A stretch of DNA of 64,000 bases from Kitasatospora cinereorecta (GTDB taxonomy: Bacteria > Actinomycetota > Actinomycetes > Streptomycetales > Streptomycetaceae). Positions 52,258 through 61,347 of this stretch are shown piece after piece. The stretch's first letter is position 1. Each line of letters begins with the position of its first letter. Below the pieces are notes generated by a model that saw only the letters and a program-made list of their open reading frames with translations, did no database searches and was not told the DNA's origin. Location: NCBI RefSeq assembly GCF_024172095.1, contig NZ_JAMZDX010000001.1, forward strand, positions 1,191,001 to 1,255,000, given 5' to 3'. A program made the position numbers and the translations under genes.

Positions 52258-54888
52258 TTGCGCTTACTCCGCATCCAGAGCCTGGCCATCAGCCTGGCCG
52301 CCTTCACCGCCCTCGCCGGGGCCACCGTCCCGGCGAGGGCGGCCACCCCGCACTCCGCCGTCCTCGACCAGGGCCACCAGGACGTCACCTGGCAGAGCCC
52401 CCGCTACGCCAAGGGCACCCTCGGCGGGCCCACCGACTGCCCCACCGCCGAGCAGGACCCCGACGGCGCGGTCTGCGACCGCTTCGACCTCACCGTCGAC
52501 GTCCCCGCTGGGTACTGGGACGACAACCCCGAGGGCGGCATCCCGGTCTCGATCCAGTGGCAGACCCCCACCGACGACTTCGACCTGTACATCTACGACT
52601 CCACCGGCCGGCAGGTCGCCAGCAGCGCCGGCACCGCCGACCCCGAGGCCACCGTCATCCCCAAGGCCTCCGGCACCTACCACCTGGTGGTCGTCCCGTA
52701 CGACGTCCACGACAACGCCTACACCGGCCACGCCTACCTGCCGCGGACCACCGACGCGGGCGACCTCACCGCCTTCTCCGGGTCCCAGGGCGGCTACGAC
52801 ATCACCGCCGGAACGCTCCGGGCCCGGGTCGACTTCCTCGCCGACGACCAGCTGCGGCTGCGCGCCGCCCCCGACGGCGTGCTCACCGACCCGGCCGGCT
52901 CCACGATCGTCCGCACCCAGCCCGAACCGCAGCGCGACACCAGCACCTTCGACGCCGGCGACTACTACGGCATCCGCGCCAGGAACGTGGTGCTGCGGGT
53001 CTACAAGCACCCGCTGCGCTTCGGGCTCTACCGGGCCGACAACCGCACCGCGATCTGGCAGGAGTCCGCCCCGCTGCGCTGGAGCACCGGGGGCATGCGG
53101 CAGAGCCTGGTCCGCGGCGCCGACGAGCAGTTCTTCGGCGGCGGCGAGCAGAACGGCTCCTTCTCGCACCGCGACACCACGATCCGGGTCGCCAACAGCT
53201 TCGACTGGAACGAGGGCGGCTACAACAACTCCCAGCCCTTCTACGTCTCCACCGCCGGCTACGGCGTCTTTCGCAACACCTTCGCCCCGGGCGTCTACGA
53301 CTTCGGCTCGCCGGTCCGCACCGGCCAGCAGGAACGCCGCCTGGACGCCTACTACTTCACCGGCGACCTGAAGACGGTGATCGGCCGCTACACCGCGCTG
53401 GTCGGCAAGCCCTTCATGCCGCCGGTCTACGGCCTGGAGCCCGGCGACTCCGACTGCTACCTGCACAACGCCAACCGCGGCGAACGGCACACCCAGGACG
53501 CGCTCAAGGTCGCCGACGGGTACGCGCAGAACGGGATGCCGCTCGGCTGGATGCTGGTCAACGACGGCTACGGCTGCGGCTACGAGGATCTCGCCGCGAC
53601 CGGCGCGGGCCTGCGCAAGGACCACGCCCAGCTCGGCCTGTGGACCCAGAACGGCCTGCCCAACCAGGCCGAGGAGGTCAAGGCCGGCGTCCGGGTCCGC
53701 AAACTGGACGTGGCCTGGGTCGGCAACGGCTACGACTTCGCCCTGAACGCCTGCGACCAGGCCAAGGCCGGCATCGAGGACAACAGCGACGCCCGCGGCT
53801 TCGTCTGGCTGCCCGTCTCCTGGGCCGGCGCCCAGCGCTGCGGCGTGCTGTGGAGCGGCGACCAGAGCCTGTCCTGGGACTACATCCGCTGGCAGATCCC
53901 CACCTACGCGGGCGCCACCATGTCCGGCATCGCCTACAACACCGGCGACGTGGGCTCGATCTACCGGCACGACCCGAAGATGTACGCCCGCGACCTGCAG
54001 TGGAAGGCCTTCCTGCCGGCCGTCATGACCATGGACGGCTGGGCGAGCGACCTCACCACCAAGCAGCCGCACGACCAGCAGCCCTGGCTCGACGGCGAGC
54101 CGTACACCTCGATCAACCGGAAGTACCTGCAGCTCAAGGAGCGGCTGCTGCCGTACATGTACACCCTGTCCGCCGAGGCCGCGAGGACCGGCGTCGGCGC
54201 CGTCCGCCCGCTCGCGCTGGAGTACCCCGACGACCCGGCGGCGCTCGGGCCGCAGGCCACCTACGAGTTCATGGCCGGGCCGGACTTCCTGGTCGCGCCG
54301 GTCTACTCGGACACCGAGGTCCGCGACGGCATCTACCTGCCCAAGGGCACCTGGACCGACTACTGGACCGGCCGCACCTACCAGGGCCCCACCGTCGTCA
54401 ACGGCTACCGGGCGCCGCTGGACACCCTGCCGCTGTTCGTCAAGGGCGGCTCCATCGTGCCGATGTGGCCGAAGGGGACGCTCTCCTGGGAGAACCGCGA
54501 CCGCACCGAACTGGACTACGACCTCTACCCGCAGGGCGACACCGCCTACACCCTCTACGAGGACGACGGCGTCACCCGGCAGTACGCCCAGGGCTCCTCG
54601 GCCACCCAGCGGGTGGACGTGCACGCCCACGGCGCGGCCACCGTCGTCCAGGTCGGCGCCAGCGAGGGCACGTACGCCGGCCAGCCCGCCGCCCGGGCCT
54701 ACCGCTTCACCGTCCACGGGCAGGGCGAACCCCGGCTGGTGGTCGGACCGGGCGGCCCGCTGCCGAAGCTGACCACCGACGACCCGGCCGCCACCGGCTG
54801 GCGGTACGACCCCGCGACCGGCGTCACCGAGATCAGGACGCCCTCGCGCCCCACCGACCGCCCGTTCTCGGTCGAGATCATCCACTGA
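52258..54888 (+). CDS. Secreted GH31-family glycosidase
   Basis: This 876-aa protein has a signal peptide (residues 1-29, ending ARA). A PPC-like beta domain (about 90-160; DDFDLYIYDSTG) is followed by the GH31 N-terminal sandwich, the barrel with nucleophile Asp484 (RKLDVAWVG) and acid/base Asp535 (LWSGDQSLSWD), and C-terminal beta domains. GH31 enzymes hydrolyse alpha-glucosides, alpha-xylosides or alpha-galactosides; the motif KLDVAWVG differs from the classic WxDMNE of alpha-glucosidases, so the specificity is open. The TTG start has GGGAG nine bases upstream. It shares an upstream element with the preceding gene. Confidence 0.9.
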   Translation: MRLLRIQSLAISLAAFTALAGATVPARAATPHSAVLDQGHQDVTWQSPRYAKGTLGGPTDCPTAEQDPDGAVCDRFDLTVDVPAGYWDDNPEGGIPVSIQWQTPTDDFDLYIYDSTGRQVASSAGTADPEATVIPKASGTYHLVVVPYDVHDNAYTGHAYLPRTTDAGDLTAFSGSQGGYDITAGTLRARVDFLADDQLRLRAAPDGVLTDPAGSTIVRTQPEPQRDTSTFDAGDYYGIRARNVVLRVYKHPLRFGLYRADNRTAIWQESAPLRWSTGGMRQSLVRGADEQFFGGGEQNGSFSHRDTTIRVANSFDWNEGGYNNSQPFYVSTAGYGVFRNTFAPGVYDFGSPVRTGQQERRLDAYYFTGDLKTVIGRYTALVGKPFMPPVYGLEPGDSDCYLHNANRGERHTQDALKVADGYAQNGMPLGWMLVNDGYGCGYEDLAATGAGLRKDHAQLGLWTQNGLPNQAEEVKAGVRVRKLDVAWVGNGYDFALNACDQAKAGIEDNSDARGFVWLPVSWAGAQRCGVLWSGDQSLSWDYIRWQIPTYAGATMSGIAYNTGDVGSIYRHDPKMYARDLQWKAFLPAVMTMDGWASDLTTKQPHDQQPWLDGEPYTSINRKYLQLKERLLPYMYTLSAEAARTGVGAVRPLALEYPDDPAALGPQATYEFMAGPDFLVAPVYSDTEVRDGIYLPKGTWTDYWTGRTYQGPTVVNGYRAPLDTLPLFVKGGSIVPMWPKGTLSWENRDRTELDYDLYPQGDTAYTLYEDDGVTRQYAQGSSATQRVDVHAHGAATVVQVGASEGTYAGQPAARAYRFTVHGQGEPRLVVGPGGPLPKLTTDDPAATGWRYDPATGVTEIRTPSRPTDRPFSVEIIH

Positions 54889-54894
54889 CGGCGC

Positions 54895-54925
54895 GGGTCC
54901 CGGCCCCGGTGCGGGGCCGGGACCC
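54895..54925. terminator. Perfect 13-base bidirectional terminator
   Basis: GGGTCCCGGCCCC (54895-54907) pairs perfectly with GGGGCCGGGACCC (54913-54925) around GGTGC. It lies between the convergent GH31 and MFS genes, a few bases from each stop codon. Confidence 0.88.
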
Positions 54926-54929
54926 GACG

Positions 54930-56114
54930 TCACACCGTCGCCAACTCCCGGGCGGGCACCGGGGTGCGCAGCCCCGGCGCCAGCGCCAGGGTGACGGCGA
55001 TCGACCCGGCCGCGAGCACGGCCATCGCCGTCGCGGGCGAGGTCCATCCGGCGACGGCACCCGCCAGCCCGGCTCCCACGCCCTGCAGGGTGAGCAGGCC
55101 GGAGGAGTGCAGCCCGAGCGCGTGCCCGCTCATGTCGTCCGGGGTCAGCGCCATCAGCCGGTCCTGGAGCAGCAGGCTCGCCGAGTACCCCACCGAGGCG
55201 AGGGTCACGGCCGCCAGCGCGAGCCACAGCGTCGGACGCAGCGCGAACACCAGGTACGGGACGGCGAGCAGCAACCGCAGCGGCGAGCCGAGCCGGGCCC
55301 GCCAGTGGCCGGGCAGGAACCGGCCGGTGAGGGTGTCACCCACCAGCATGCCGAACGCGGCGCAGGCCAGCAGCAGACCCGAGTGCGCGGGCGCGTACGG
55401 CACGAACAGCGACTCGCAGCCGACGATCAGCCCGTTCGGCACCCAGAGCGCGAGGTACACGTACCGGCGCGGCCGGGCCGACCACAGCGCCGCGTTGTTC
55501 CGCCAGGTCCGGGCGACCGACGGACGTCCGACCGCCCGCGGCGCCCGCGGGCGCAGACCGAAGCGCGCGATCCCCGCCGCCGCGACGTACAGGCCGGCGG
55601 CCACCAGCAGGGTCCCGCGCGCGGACACCTGCTGCACCAGGACACCACCGATCGCGAACCCGCAGATCTGCACCACCCCGACCGACATGCTGAGCACCGA
55701 GCGGCCGAGGAGGAAGTCCTGCCTGGCCAGGATGTCGGTCAGCAGCCCGAACGTCGTGCCGCGGCCCGCGGCGGTCACCAGCCCGAAACAGAGCAGGACG
55801 GCGAACACCGCCCACACCGGCAGCCCGGGGACGGCCTGGACGGCCGTCCCGGCGCCCAGCACCAGGGCCAGGCCGCTCATCGCCGCGCGCGGCGGCAGCC
55901 GGTCGGCGGCCGACAACAGCGTCGCGGCGCCCACCACCTGGGCCAGCGCCGGACCGAACATGGCGAGCGAGGACAGCAGCGGCGAACCGGTGGCCGAGTA
56001 CACGAGTGCGGCGAGCGCCGGCCCGGCCACCGTCTGCGCGGCGGTCTGGACCGACCAGGTCAGGAAGAACGGCGCGAACTCCGGTGCACGGAACAACTCT
56101 TGATACGTACGCAT
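54930..56114 (-). CDS. MFS transporter
   Basis: This 394-aa membrane protein has about 12 helices and the loop motif DRLPPRAAMSGLALVLGAG after the second helix. A further conserved segment is FGLLTDILARQDFLLGRSVLSMSVGVVQICGFAIGG. It resembles drug and metabolite exporters of the MFS_1 group. It is divergent from an ArsR-type regulator 59 bases away, which probably controls it. The ATG at 56114 begins MRTYQELFRAPEFAPFF, typical of these exporters. The substrate is unknown. Confidence 0.9.
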   Translation of the reverse strand: MRTYQELFRAPEFAPFFLTWSVQTAAQTVAGPALAALVYSATGSPLLSSLAMFGPALAQVVGAATLLSAADRLPPRAAMSGLALVLGAGTAVQAVPGLPVWAVFAVLLCFGLVTAAGRGTTFGLLTDILARQDFLLGRSVLSMSVGVVQICGFAIGGVLVQQVSARGTLLVAAGLYVAAAGIARFGLRPRAPRAVGRPSVARTWRNNAALWSARPRRYVYLALWVPNGLIVGCESLFVPYAPAHSGLLLACAAFGMLVGDTLTGRFLPGHWRARLGSPLRLLLAVPYLVFALRPTLWLALAAVTLASVGYSASLLLQDRLMALTPDDMSGHALGLHSSGLLTLQGVGAGLAGAVAGWTSPATAMAVLAAGSIAVTLALAPGLRTPVPARELATV

Positions 56115-56153
56115 GACCCGGAGTCTGCAAATCCCCGGCGGCCGGGCGATACA

Positions 56154-56173
56154 GTTTCGCGGGGAGGCGAAAC
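56154..56173. promoter_or_regulatory. Operator-like inverted repeat at the ArsR-type gene
   Basis: GTTTCGC (56154-56160) and GCGAAAC (56167-56173) are perfect inverted arms around GGGGAG. The repeat overlaps a likely -10 (TACAGT, 56150-56155) and contains the Shine-Dalgarno sequence. It ends directly at the GTG start codon. Binding here would block the regulator's own expression and could also affect the divergent MFS promoter. Confidence 0.65.
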
Positions 56174-57145
56174 GTGGGGCTGTGGCAGATCAACGCGGAC
56201 ACCCTGGCGGGCAGCCGCTTCGTCGTGTCCGAACTGGCCGAGGCCGTCGCGAGCCTCAAGGCCCTGCACACCCGTAAGGCCACCGACCCGGGGGCGCGCG
56301 CCTGGCTCGACGCCCACCTGCCCGCCTACCGGAGGCGGACGGCCGCCGACCCGATCACCGCGCTGATCGTCCGGTGCGCGCTCGACACCACCTGGAACCC
56401 CGACTACCTCACCCCCACCCCGACCGGCGAGGGCGAGGCGGGCTTCGCCGAGGAACTGGCGGCGGTGCGGGCGACCGCACCGGACACCGCCCGGGCCGAC
56501 CTCGCCGTCTCCGTCGGCGGACCACTGCCGGCCGCCCTGCACCGCGACGACCTCGCCGCCCGCACCGCCGACCTGCTCGCCTGGGTCTGGACCGAGACCG
56601 TCCTGCCGTACTGGCCCCGGCGCCGACGCGTCATCGAGGCCGACATCGTCGCGCGCACCGCCCAGTTGAGCCACAGCGGCTGGGCGGCGGCGCTGGACGA
56701 CCTGCGGCCCGGCATGCGCTGGCTGGGGGACGGGCGGCTGCGGATCAACCGCTTCGACTACCCGCCGCGCGAGGTCGCCGATGCCCGGCTGATGTTCGTC
56801 CCGGTGACGCCGAGCACGGGCTGGGTCTCCTGGGACAGCGCCGGACGCCGCTTCGCCGTCGTCTACCCCTGCTCCGGCACCCTGGCCGACTCCGCGCCGC
56901 AGCCCGTCCCCGACCCGCTGGGCCGGCTGCTCGGGCCCGGCCGGGCCGCCGTCCTGGTCCTGCTCGACACCCCCAAGAGCACCACCCACCTGGTGGCGCT
57001 CACCGGCCAGGGCCTCGGCTCGGTGGGCCGCCACCTCAAAGTGCTGCTGGACGCCCGCCTGATCGACCGCCGCCGCGCCGGCCGTTCCGTGCTCTACTAC
57101 CGGACGTCCGCCGCCGAGGCACTGCTCGCCGCCCAGCGCGAATGA
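56174..57145 (+). CDS. ArsR-type winged-helix transcriptional regulator
   Basis: This 323-aa protein is much longer than classic ArsR proteins. A helical N-terminal ligand or effector region (about 1-235) starts VGLWQINADTLAGSRFVVSELAEAVASLKAL. A C-terminal winged helix (about 255-320) carries RAAVLVLLDTPKSTTHLVALTGQGLGSVGRHLKVLLDARLIDRRRAGRSVLYY. This layout is common in actinobacterial DUF5937-type regulators. GGGGAGG lies six bases before the GTG. It is divergent from the MFS exporter gene, its likely target. Confidence 0.87.
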   Translation: MGLWQINADTLAGSRFVVSELAEAVASLKALHTRKATDPGARAWLDAHLPAYRRRTAADPITALIVRCALDTTWNPDYLTPTPTGEGEAGFAEELAAVRATAPDTARADLAVSVGGPLPAALHRDDLAARTADLLAWVWTETVLPYWPRRRRVIEADIVARTAQLSHSGWAAALDDLRPGMRWLGDGRLRINRFDYPPREVADARLMFVPVTPSTGWVSWDSAGRRFAVVYPCSGTLADSAPQPVPDPLGRLLGPGRAAVLVLLDTPKSTTHLVALTGQGLGSVGRHLKVLLDARLIDRRRAGRSVLYYRTSAAEALLAAQRE

Positions 57146-57152
57146 CCGCTCG

Positions 57153-57749
57153 TCAGCAGAACACCAGCGCGTGGCCGGTGGCGATGCTCGCCTGGCACGC
57201 CCGGTACAGGCCGTACCAGGTGAACTTCTCCGCCTCGTACGGGTCGCCCGCCGGGACGTCCGCCAGCAGCGCCTCCTGCCCCGGCGCGAGGGCCCCGGCC
57301 TCCACCGCGATGCCGATCGCCGGCGCGCACCGCACCAGCTCCGCCAGCAGCCGCTGCGTCGACCCGACCATCCCGCCGCCGGCCACCGCCTCCTCGTCCA
57401 GGAACAGCGGGTCGTCGAACTCCACCGGCACGTAGAAGCCCGCGCAGTCCGAGTGGCACAGCAGGTGCGAGGACATCATCATCGTCTCGTCCTCCACCAG
57501 CTCCGCGTCCCGGGCCAACCGCTCCGGCGCCGTCGACCCGGCCGGCGACACCGGCTCGCCGTTCACATGCAACGCGTACGCCCGCCGCACCTGGTGCAAG
57601 TAGCTGTACGGGAACCCCACCGAGGCACCCTCGGCCGCCACCCCCTCCGGCTCGCGCCACCCGACGCCCACCGCAGCCAGCACCCCGGACAGTGCGGCAA
57701 GATCCTCGGAGTAGTGGTCGTTCTCCCCGACCGACAGTGCAAGTCCCAT
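57153..57749 (-). CDS. Protein of unknown function
   Basis: This 198-aa soluble protein starts at ATG 57749 (MGLALSVGENDHYSEDLAAL), with TAGCCT eight bases upstream as a possible leaderless -10; a longer GTG start at 57779 is less likely. It is acidic, with motifs FPYSYLHQVRRAYAL, MMMSSHLLCHSDCAGFYVPVEFDDPLF and EAEKFTWYGLYRACQASI. The Cys/His/Asp-rich segment CHSDCAGFYVP might bind a metal. I do not recognise a family. It is convergent with the regulator gene, and its stop codon lies seven bases from that gene's end. Confidence 0.78.
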   Translation of the reverse strand: MGLALSVGENDHYSEDLAALSGVLAAVGVGWREPEGVAAEGASVGFPYSYLHQVRRAYALHVNGEPVSPAGSTAPERLARDAELVEDETMMMSSHLLCHSDCAGFYVPVEFDDPLFLDEEAVAGGGMVGSTQRLLAELVRCAPAIGIAVEAGALAPGQEALLADVPAGDPYEAEKFTWYGLYRACQASIATGHALVFC

Positions 57750-57783
57750 ACCCCGCAGGCTAGGGGGCACGTCCGACAACGCC

Positions 57784-57821
57784 GACGGGCGGTACCCCCG
57801 GTTCTGGGAGTACCGCCCGTC
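57784..57821. terminator. Terminator after fadB
   Basis: GACGGGCGGTAC (57784-57795) pairs perfectly with GTACCGCCCGTC (57810-57821). The inner bases CCCC and GGG can extend the stem. It lies about 28 bases beyond the fadB stop codon on the minus strand. Confidence 0.88.
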
Positions 57822-57849
57822 GATGCGTCACTGCGTCACTGCGTCAGGT

Positions 57850-59976
57850 TCAGGCCGGGACGGAGGCCAGGCCCGGGGCGAGGAACTTCTTGCCGATGAC
57901 CCGCTCGGAGACGCCCTCGCGGTCCAGGTACGGCGTGATGCCGCCCAGGTGGAAGGGCCAGCCGGCGCCGGTGATCATGCAGAGGTCGATGTCCTGCGCC
58001 TCGCCGACGACGCCCTCGTCGAGCATCAGGCCGATCTCCTGCGCGACGGCGTCCAGGGCCTTGGCGAGGACCTGCTCCTCCGTCAGCACGGTGTCACCGA
58101 AGGACAGCAGCGCCAGGACCTCGGGGTCGAGCACCTGCTGGCCGTCCTGCCAGACGTAGAAGCCGCGCTTGCCGGCCTTGACCAGCTTGGTGAGGTTCTC
58201 GGAGACGGTGTACCGCTCCGGGAAGGCCGCGGCGAGGGTCTCCGACACGTGCAGGGCGATGGCCGGGCCGACCAGCTCCAGCAGCACGATCGGGGACATC
58301 GGCAGACCGAGCGGGAGCACGGCCTTCTCGATCGTCTCGATCGGGGTGCCCTCGTCGATGGAGCTCTGGATCGCGTCCATGAAGCGGAGCAGGATCCGGT
58401 TCACCACGAACGCCGGGGCGTCCTTGGTCAGGACGGCCGTCTTCTTCAGCTTCTTGGCGACACCGAAGGCGGTGGCCAGCGAAGCGTCGTCGGTCTTCTC
58501 CGCGCGGACGATCTCCAGCAGCGGGAGGATCGCGACCGGGTTGAAGAAGTGGAAGCCGACCACGCGCTCCGGGTGCTGGAGCTTGGAGGCCATCTCGGTG
58601 ACCGACAGCGACGAGGTGTTGGTGGCCAGGATGGTGGTCGGCGAGACCACGGCCTCCAGCTCGGCGAAGACGTTCTGCTTGACGCCCATCTCCTCGAACA
58701 CGGCCTCGATCACGAAGTCCGCGTCACCGAAGGCGACGGCCTTGTCCAGGTGGCCGGTGACCAGGCCCTTGAGCTTGTTGGCCTTGTCGTTGCCGATCCG
58801 GCCCTTGGCCAGCAGCTTGTCGATCTCGGCGTGGACGTAGCCCACGCCCTTGTCGATGCGCTCCTGGTCGATGTCGGTCAGGACGACCGGCACCTCCATG
58901 CGGCGGGCGAACAGCAGCGCCAGCTGCGAGGCCATCAGGCCCGCGCCGACCACGCCGACCTTGGAGACCGGGCGGGCCAGCGACTTGTCCGGGGCACCGA
59001 ACGGCTTCTTGGCCCGGCGCTGCACCAGGTTGAAGGCGTACAGGCCGCTGCGCAGCTCGCCGGTCATGATGAGGTCGGCCAGCGCCGTGTCCTCGGCGTC
59101 GAAGCCGGCCTGCAGGTCCTGGTCCTTGACCTGCTGGATGATGTCGAGCGCCTTGTACGCGGCCGGGGCGGCCCCGTGTACCTTGGCGTCGGCGACCAGG
59201 CGGCCCCAGGCGACGGCGTCGTCCCAGGCCTTGCCGCGGTCGATCTCCTCGCGCTCGACGGCGACCTCGCCCTTGAGGACCTTGGCGGCCCACAGGATCG
59301 ACTGCTCCAGGAAGTCGGCCGGCTCGAAGATCGCGTCCGCGATGCCGAGCTCGAACACCTCGGCGCCCTTGAGCTGCTTGTTCTGGCTCATCGAGTTCTC
59401 GATGATGACCTTGATCGCCTTGGAGGGGCCGATCAGGTTCGGCAGGATGGTGCAGCCGCCCCAGCCGGGGACCAGGCCGAGGAAGACCTCGGGCAGCGAG
59501 AACGCCGGGACGCCCGAGCTGACGGTGCGGTAGGTGGCGTGCAGGCCGACCTCCACGCCGCCGCCCATCGCCGCGCCGTTGTAGAACGCGAAGGACGGGA
59601 CGGGCAGCGCGGCGATCCGCTTGAAGACGTCGTGGCCGCCCTTGCCGATGGCCAGCGCGTCGGAGTGCTCCTTGAGCACCTCGACGCCCTTGAGGTCGGC
59701 GCCGACCGCGAAGATGAACGGCTTACCGGTGATGGCGGCGGCGACGATCGTGCCCTCGGCCGCCTCGGCCTCGACCTGGTCCAGCGCCTCGGACAGCTTG
59801 GCCAGCGAGCCGGGACCGAAGGTGGTCGGCTTGGTGTGGTCGAAGCCGTTGTCCAGGGTGATCAGCGCCAGCTTGCCGGCCTGCAGCGGCAGGTCCAGGT
59901 GACGCACGTGCGCGGTGGTGACGACCTCGCCGGGGAACAGCTCGGCGGCGCGCTTCAGCAGCTCAGTGGTGCTCAT
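57850..59976 (-). CDS. fadB: Fatty-acid oxidation multifunctional enzyme: enoyl-CoA hydratase / 3-hydroxyacyl-CoA dehydrogenase
   Basis: This 708-aa cytoplasmic enzyme has an N-terminal crotonase domain (about 10-290; AAAITGKPFIFAVGADLKG, GAAMGGGVEVGLHATYRT, LPEVFLGLVPGWGGCTILPN). A 3-hydroxyacyl-CoA dehydrogenase follows: NAD fold VGVVGAGLMASQLALLFARR, NTSSLSV and the catalytic His in VGFHFFNPV. A helical C-terminus ends it. It carries out steps 2 and 3 of beta-oxidation and pairs with the thiolase encoded upstream. ATG 59976 (MSTTELL) fits the family start; GTG 59982 overlaps the fadA stop codon (GTGA) and is also possible. Confidence 0.95.
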   Translation of the reverse strand: MSTTELLKRAAELFPGEVVTTAHVRHLDLPLQAGKLALITLDNGFDHTKPTTFGPGSLAKLSEALDQVEAEAAEGTIVAAAITGKPFIFAVGADLKGVEVLKEHSDALAIGKGGHDVFKRIAALPVPSFAFYNGAAMGGGVEVGLHATYRTVSSGVPAFSLPEVFLGLVPGWGGCTILPNLIGPSKAIKVIIENSMSQNKQLKGAEVFELGIADAIFEPADFLEQSILWAAKVLKGEVAVEREEIDRGKAWDDAVAWGRLVADAKVHGAAPAAYKALDIIQQVKDQDLQAGFDAEDTALADLIMTGELRSGLYAFNLVQRRAKKPFGAPDKSLARPVSKVGVVGAGLMASQLALLFARRMEVPVVLTDIDQERIDKGVGYVHAEIDKLLAKGRIGNDKANKLKGLVTGHLDKAVAFGDADFVIEAVFEEMGVKQNVFAELEAVVSPTTILATNTSSLSVTEMASKLQHPERVVGFHFFNPVAILPLLEIVRAEKTDDASLATAFGVAKKLKKTAVLTKDAPAFVVNRILLRFMDAIQSSIDEGTPIETIEKAVLPLGLPMSPIVLLELVGPAIALHVSETLAAAFPERYTVSENLTKLVKAGKRGFYVWQDGQQVLDPEVLALLSFGDTVLTEEQVLAKALDAVAQEIGLMLDEGVVGEAQDIDLCMITGAGWPFHLGGITPYLDREGVSERVIGKKFLAPGLASVPA

Positions 59977-59978
59977 GG

Positions 59979-61196
59979 TCACTTACCACCCTCGAAGTGC
60001 GGGTTTTCCCAGATGACCGTGGCGCCCATGCCGAAGCCGATGCACATGGAGGTCAGGCCGTAGCGGACGTCGGGGCGCTGCTCGAAGCGGCGGGCCAGCT
60101 GGGTCATCAGGCGCACGCCCGAGGAGGCCAGCGGGTGGCCGAAGGCGATCGCGCCGCCGTACGGGTTCACGCGCTCGTCGTCGTCGGCGATGCCGAAGTG
60201 GTCGAGCATGGCCAGCACCTGGACGGCGAAGGCCTCGTTGATCTCGAACGCCTGGATGTCGTCGATCGTCAGACCGGCCTTGGCCAGGGCCTTCTCGGTC
60301 GCCGGGACCGGGCCGATGCCCATGACCTCGGGCTCGACGCCGACGTAGGCGTAGGAGACCAGGCGCATCTTGACCGGCAGGCCGAGCTCCTCGGCCACGT
60401 CCTCGGCCGCGAGCAGCGAGGCGGTGGCGCCGTCGTTCAGACCGGCCGCGTTGCCCGCGGTGATGTTGCCGTGCGGGCGGAACGGGGTCTTCAGGCCCGC
60501 CAGCGACTCCAGCGTGGTGCCGGGGCGCATCGGCTCGTCCGTGGTGGACAGGCCCCAGCCGGTCTCGCCGGCGGCCGGGTTGGTGTTGCGGACCGCGATC
60601 GGCACCAGGTCGGGCTGGATGTCGCCGTTGGCGTACGCCTTGGCGGCCTTCTCCTGCGAGCGCACGGCGTAGGCGTCGCAGCGCTCCTTGGTGATGTGCG
60701 GGAAGCGGTCGTGCAGGTTCTCGGCGGTCATGCCCATGAACAGGGCGGACTCGTCGACCAGCTTCTCGGAGACGAAGCGCGGGTTCGGGTCCACGCCCTC
60801 GCCCATCGGGTGGCGGCCCATGTGCTCGACGCCACCGGCGACCACGATGTCGTACGCGCCGAAGGCGATGCCGCCCGCGGTGGTGGTGACGGCGGTCATC
60901 GCGCCGGCACACATGCGGTCGATCGCGTAGCCCGGGACGGACTTCGGCAGGCCGGCCAGCAGGCCCGCGGTGCGGCCGATGGTCAGGCCCTGGTCGCCGA
61001 TCTGCGTGGTCGCGGCGATGGCGACCTCGTCGATGCGCTCGACCGGCAGGTTCGGGTTGCGGCGCACGAGCTCACGGATGCACTTGACGACCAGGTCGTC
61101 CGCGCGGGTCTCGGCGTAGATGCCCTTCGGGCCGGCCTTGCCGAACGGGGTGCGGACGCCGTCGACGAAGACGACGTCCCTCGCGGTACGAGGCAC
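59979..61196 (-). CDS. fadA: Acetyl-CoA acyltransferase (thiolase)
   Basis: This 405-aa thiolase cleaves 3-ketoacyl-CoA in the last step of beta-oxidation. It has the nucleophile Cys in IDRMCAGAMTAV, GGVEHMGRHPMGEG, EINEAFAVQVL, the His in NPYGGAIAFGHPLASSG and the second Cys in SMCIGFGMGATVIWE. GTG 61196 (VPRTARDVVFVDG) is chosen because GGAGGAG lies just upstream; the longer frame has no better site. A TACCCGCCAGTA palindrome-like site overlaps the likely promoter. Confidence 0.95.
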   Translation of the reverse strand: MPRTARDVVFVDGVRTPFGKAGPKGIYAETRADDLVVKCIRELVRRNPNLPVERIDEVAIAATTQIGDQGLTIGRTAGLLAGLPKSVPGYAIDRMCAGAMTAVTTTAGGIAFGAYDIVVAGGVEHMGRHPMGEGVDPNPRFVSEKLVDESALFMGMTAENLHDRFPHITKERCDAYAVRSQEKAAKAYANGDIQPDLVPIAVRNTNPAAGETGWGLSTTDEPMRPGTTLESLAGLKTPFRPHGNITAGNAAGLNDGATASLLAAEDVAEELGLPVKMRLVSYAYVGVEPEVMGIGPVPATEKALAKAGLTIDDIQAFEINEAFAVQVLAMLDHFGIADDDERVNPYGGAIAFGHPLASSGVRLMTQLARRFEQRPDVRYGLTSMCIGFGMGATVIWENPHFEGGK

Positions 61197-61280
61197 GGGG
61201 GCTCTCCTCCCAAGGGGACATGACGTTGAACGCGCAGTCCGCACGGCTCACGGGTATGAAGCGGCGTTGCTGCGCCAGCC

Positions 61281-61296
61281 ATGCTACCCGCCAGTA
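61281..61296 (-). promoter_or_regulatory. Candidate fadA promoter and operator
   Basis: On the minus strand TACTGGCGGGTA (61285-61296) is an imperfect palindrome with TAC/GTA ends, and it runs into TAGCAT (61281-61286), a good -10 match. The start codon follows about 85 bases later. A fatty-acid-responsive TetR/GntR repressor is a plausible ligand, by analogy with other beta-oxidation promoters. Confidence 0.45.
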
Positions 61297-61347
61297 ACTA
61301 GCTTGGACAGGGGAGGAGGGGGTGTGTTCCGCACCACGTCAAGCATG

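Noticed and set aside
52264-55227. 987-aa minus-strand frame under the GH31 gene
   Set aside because: It is a shadow of the GH31 coding region. The real minus-strand gene at its edge is the MFS transporter, in another frame.
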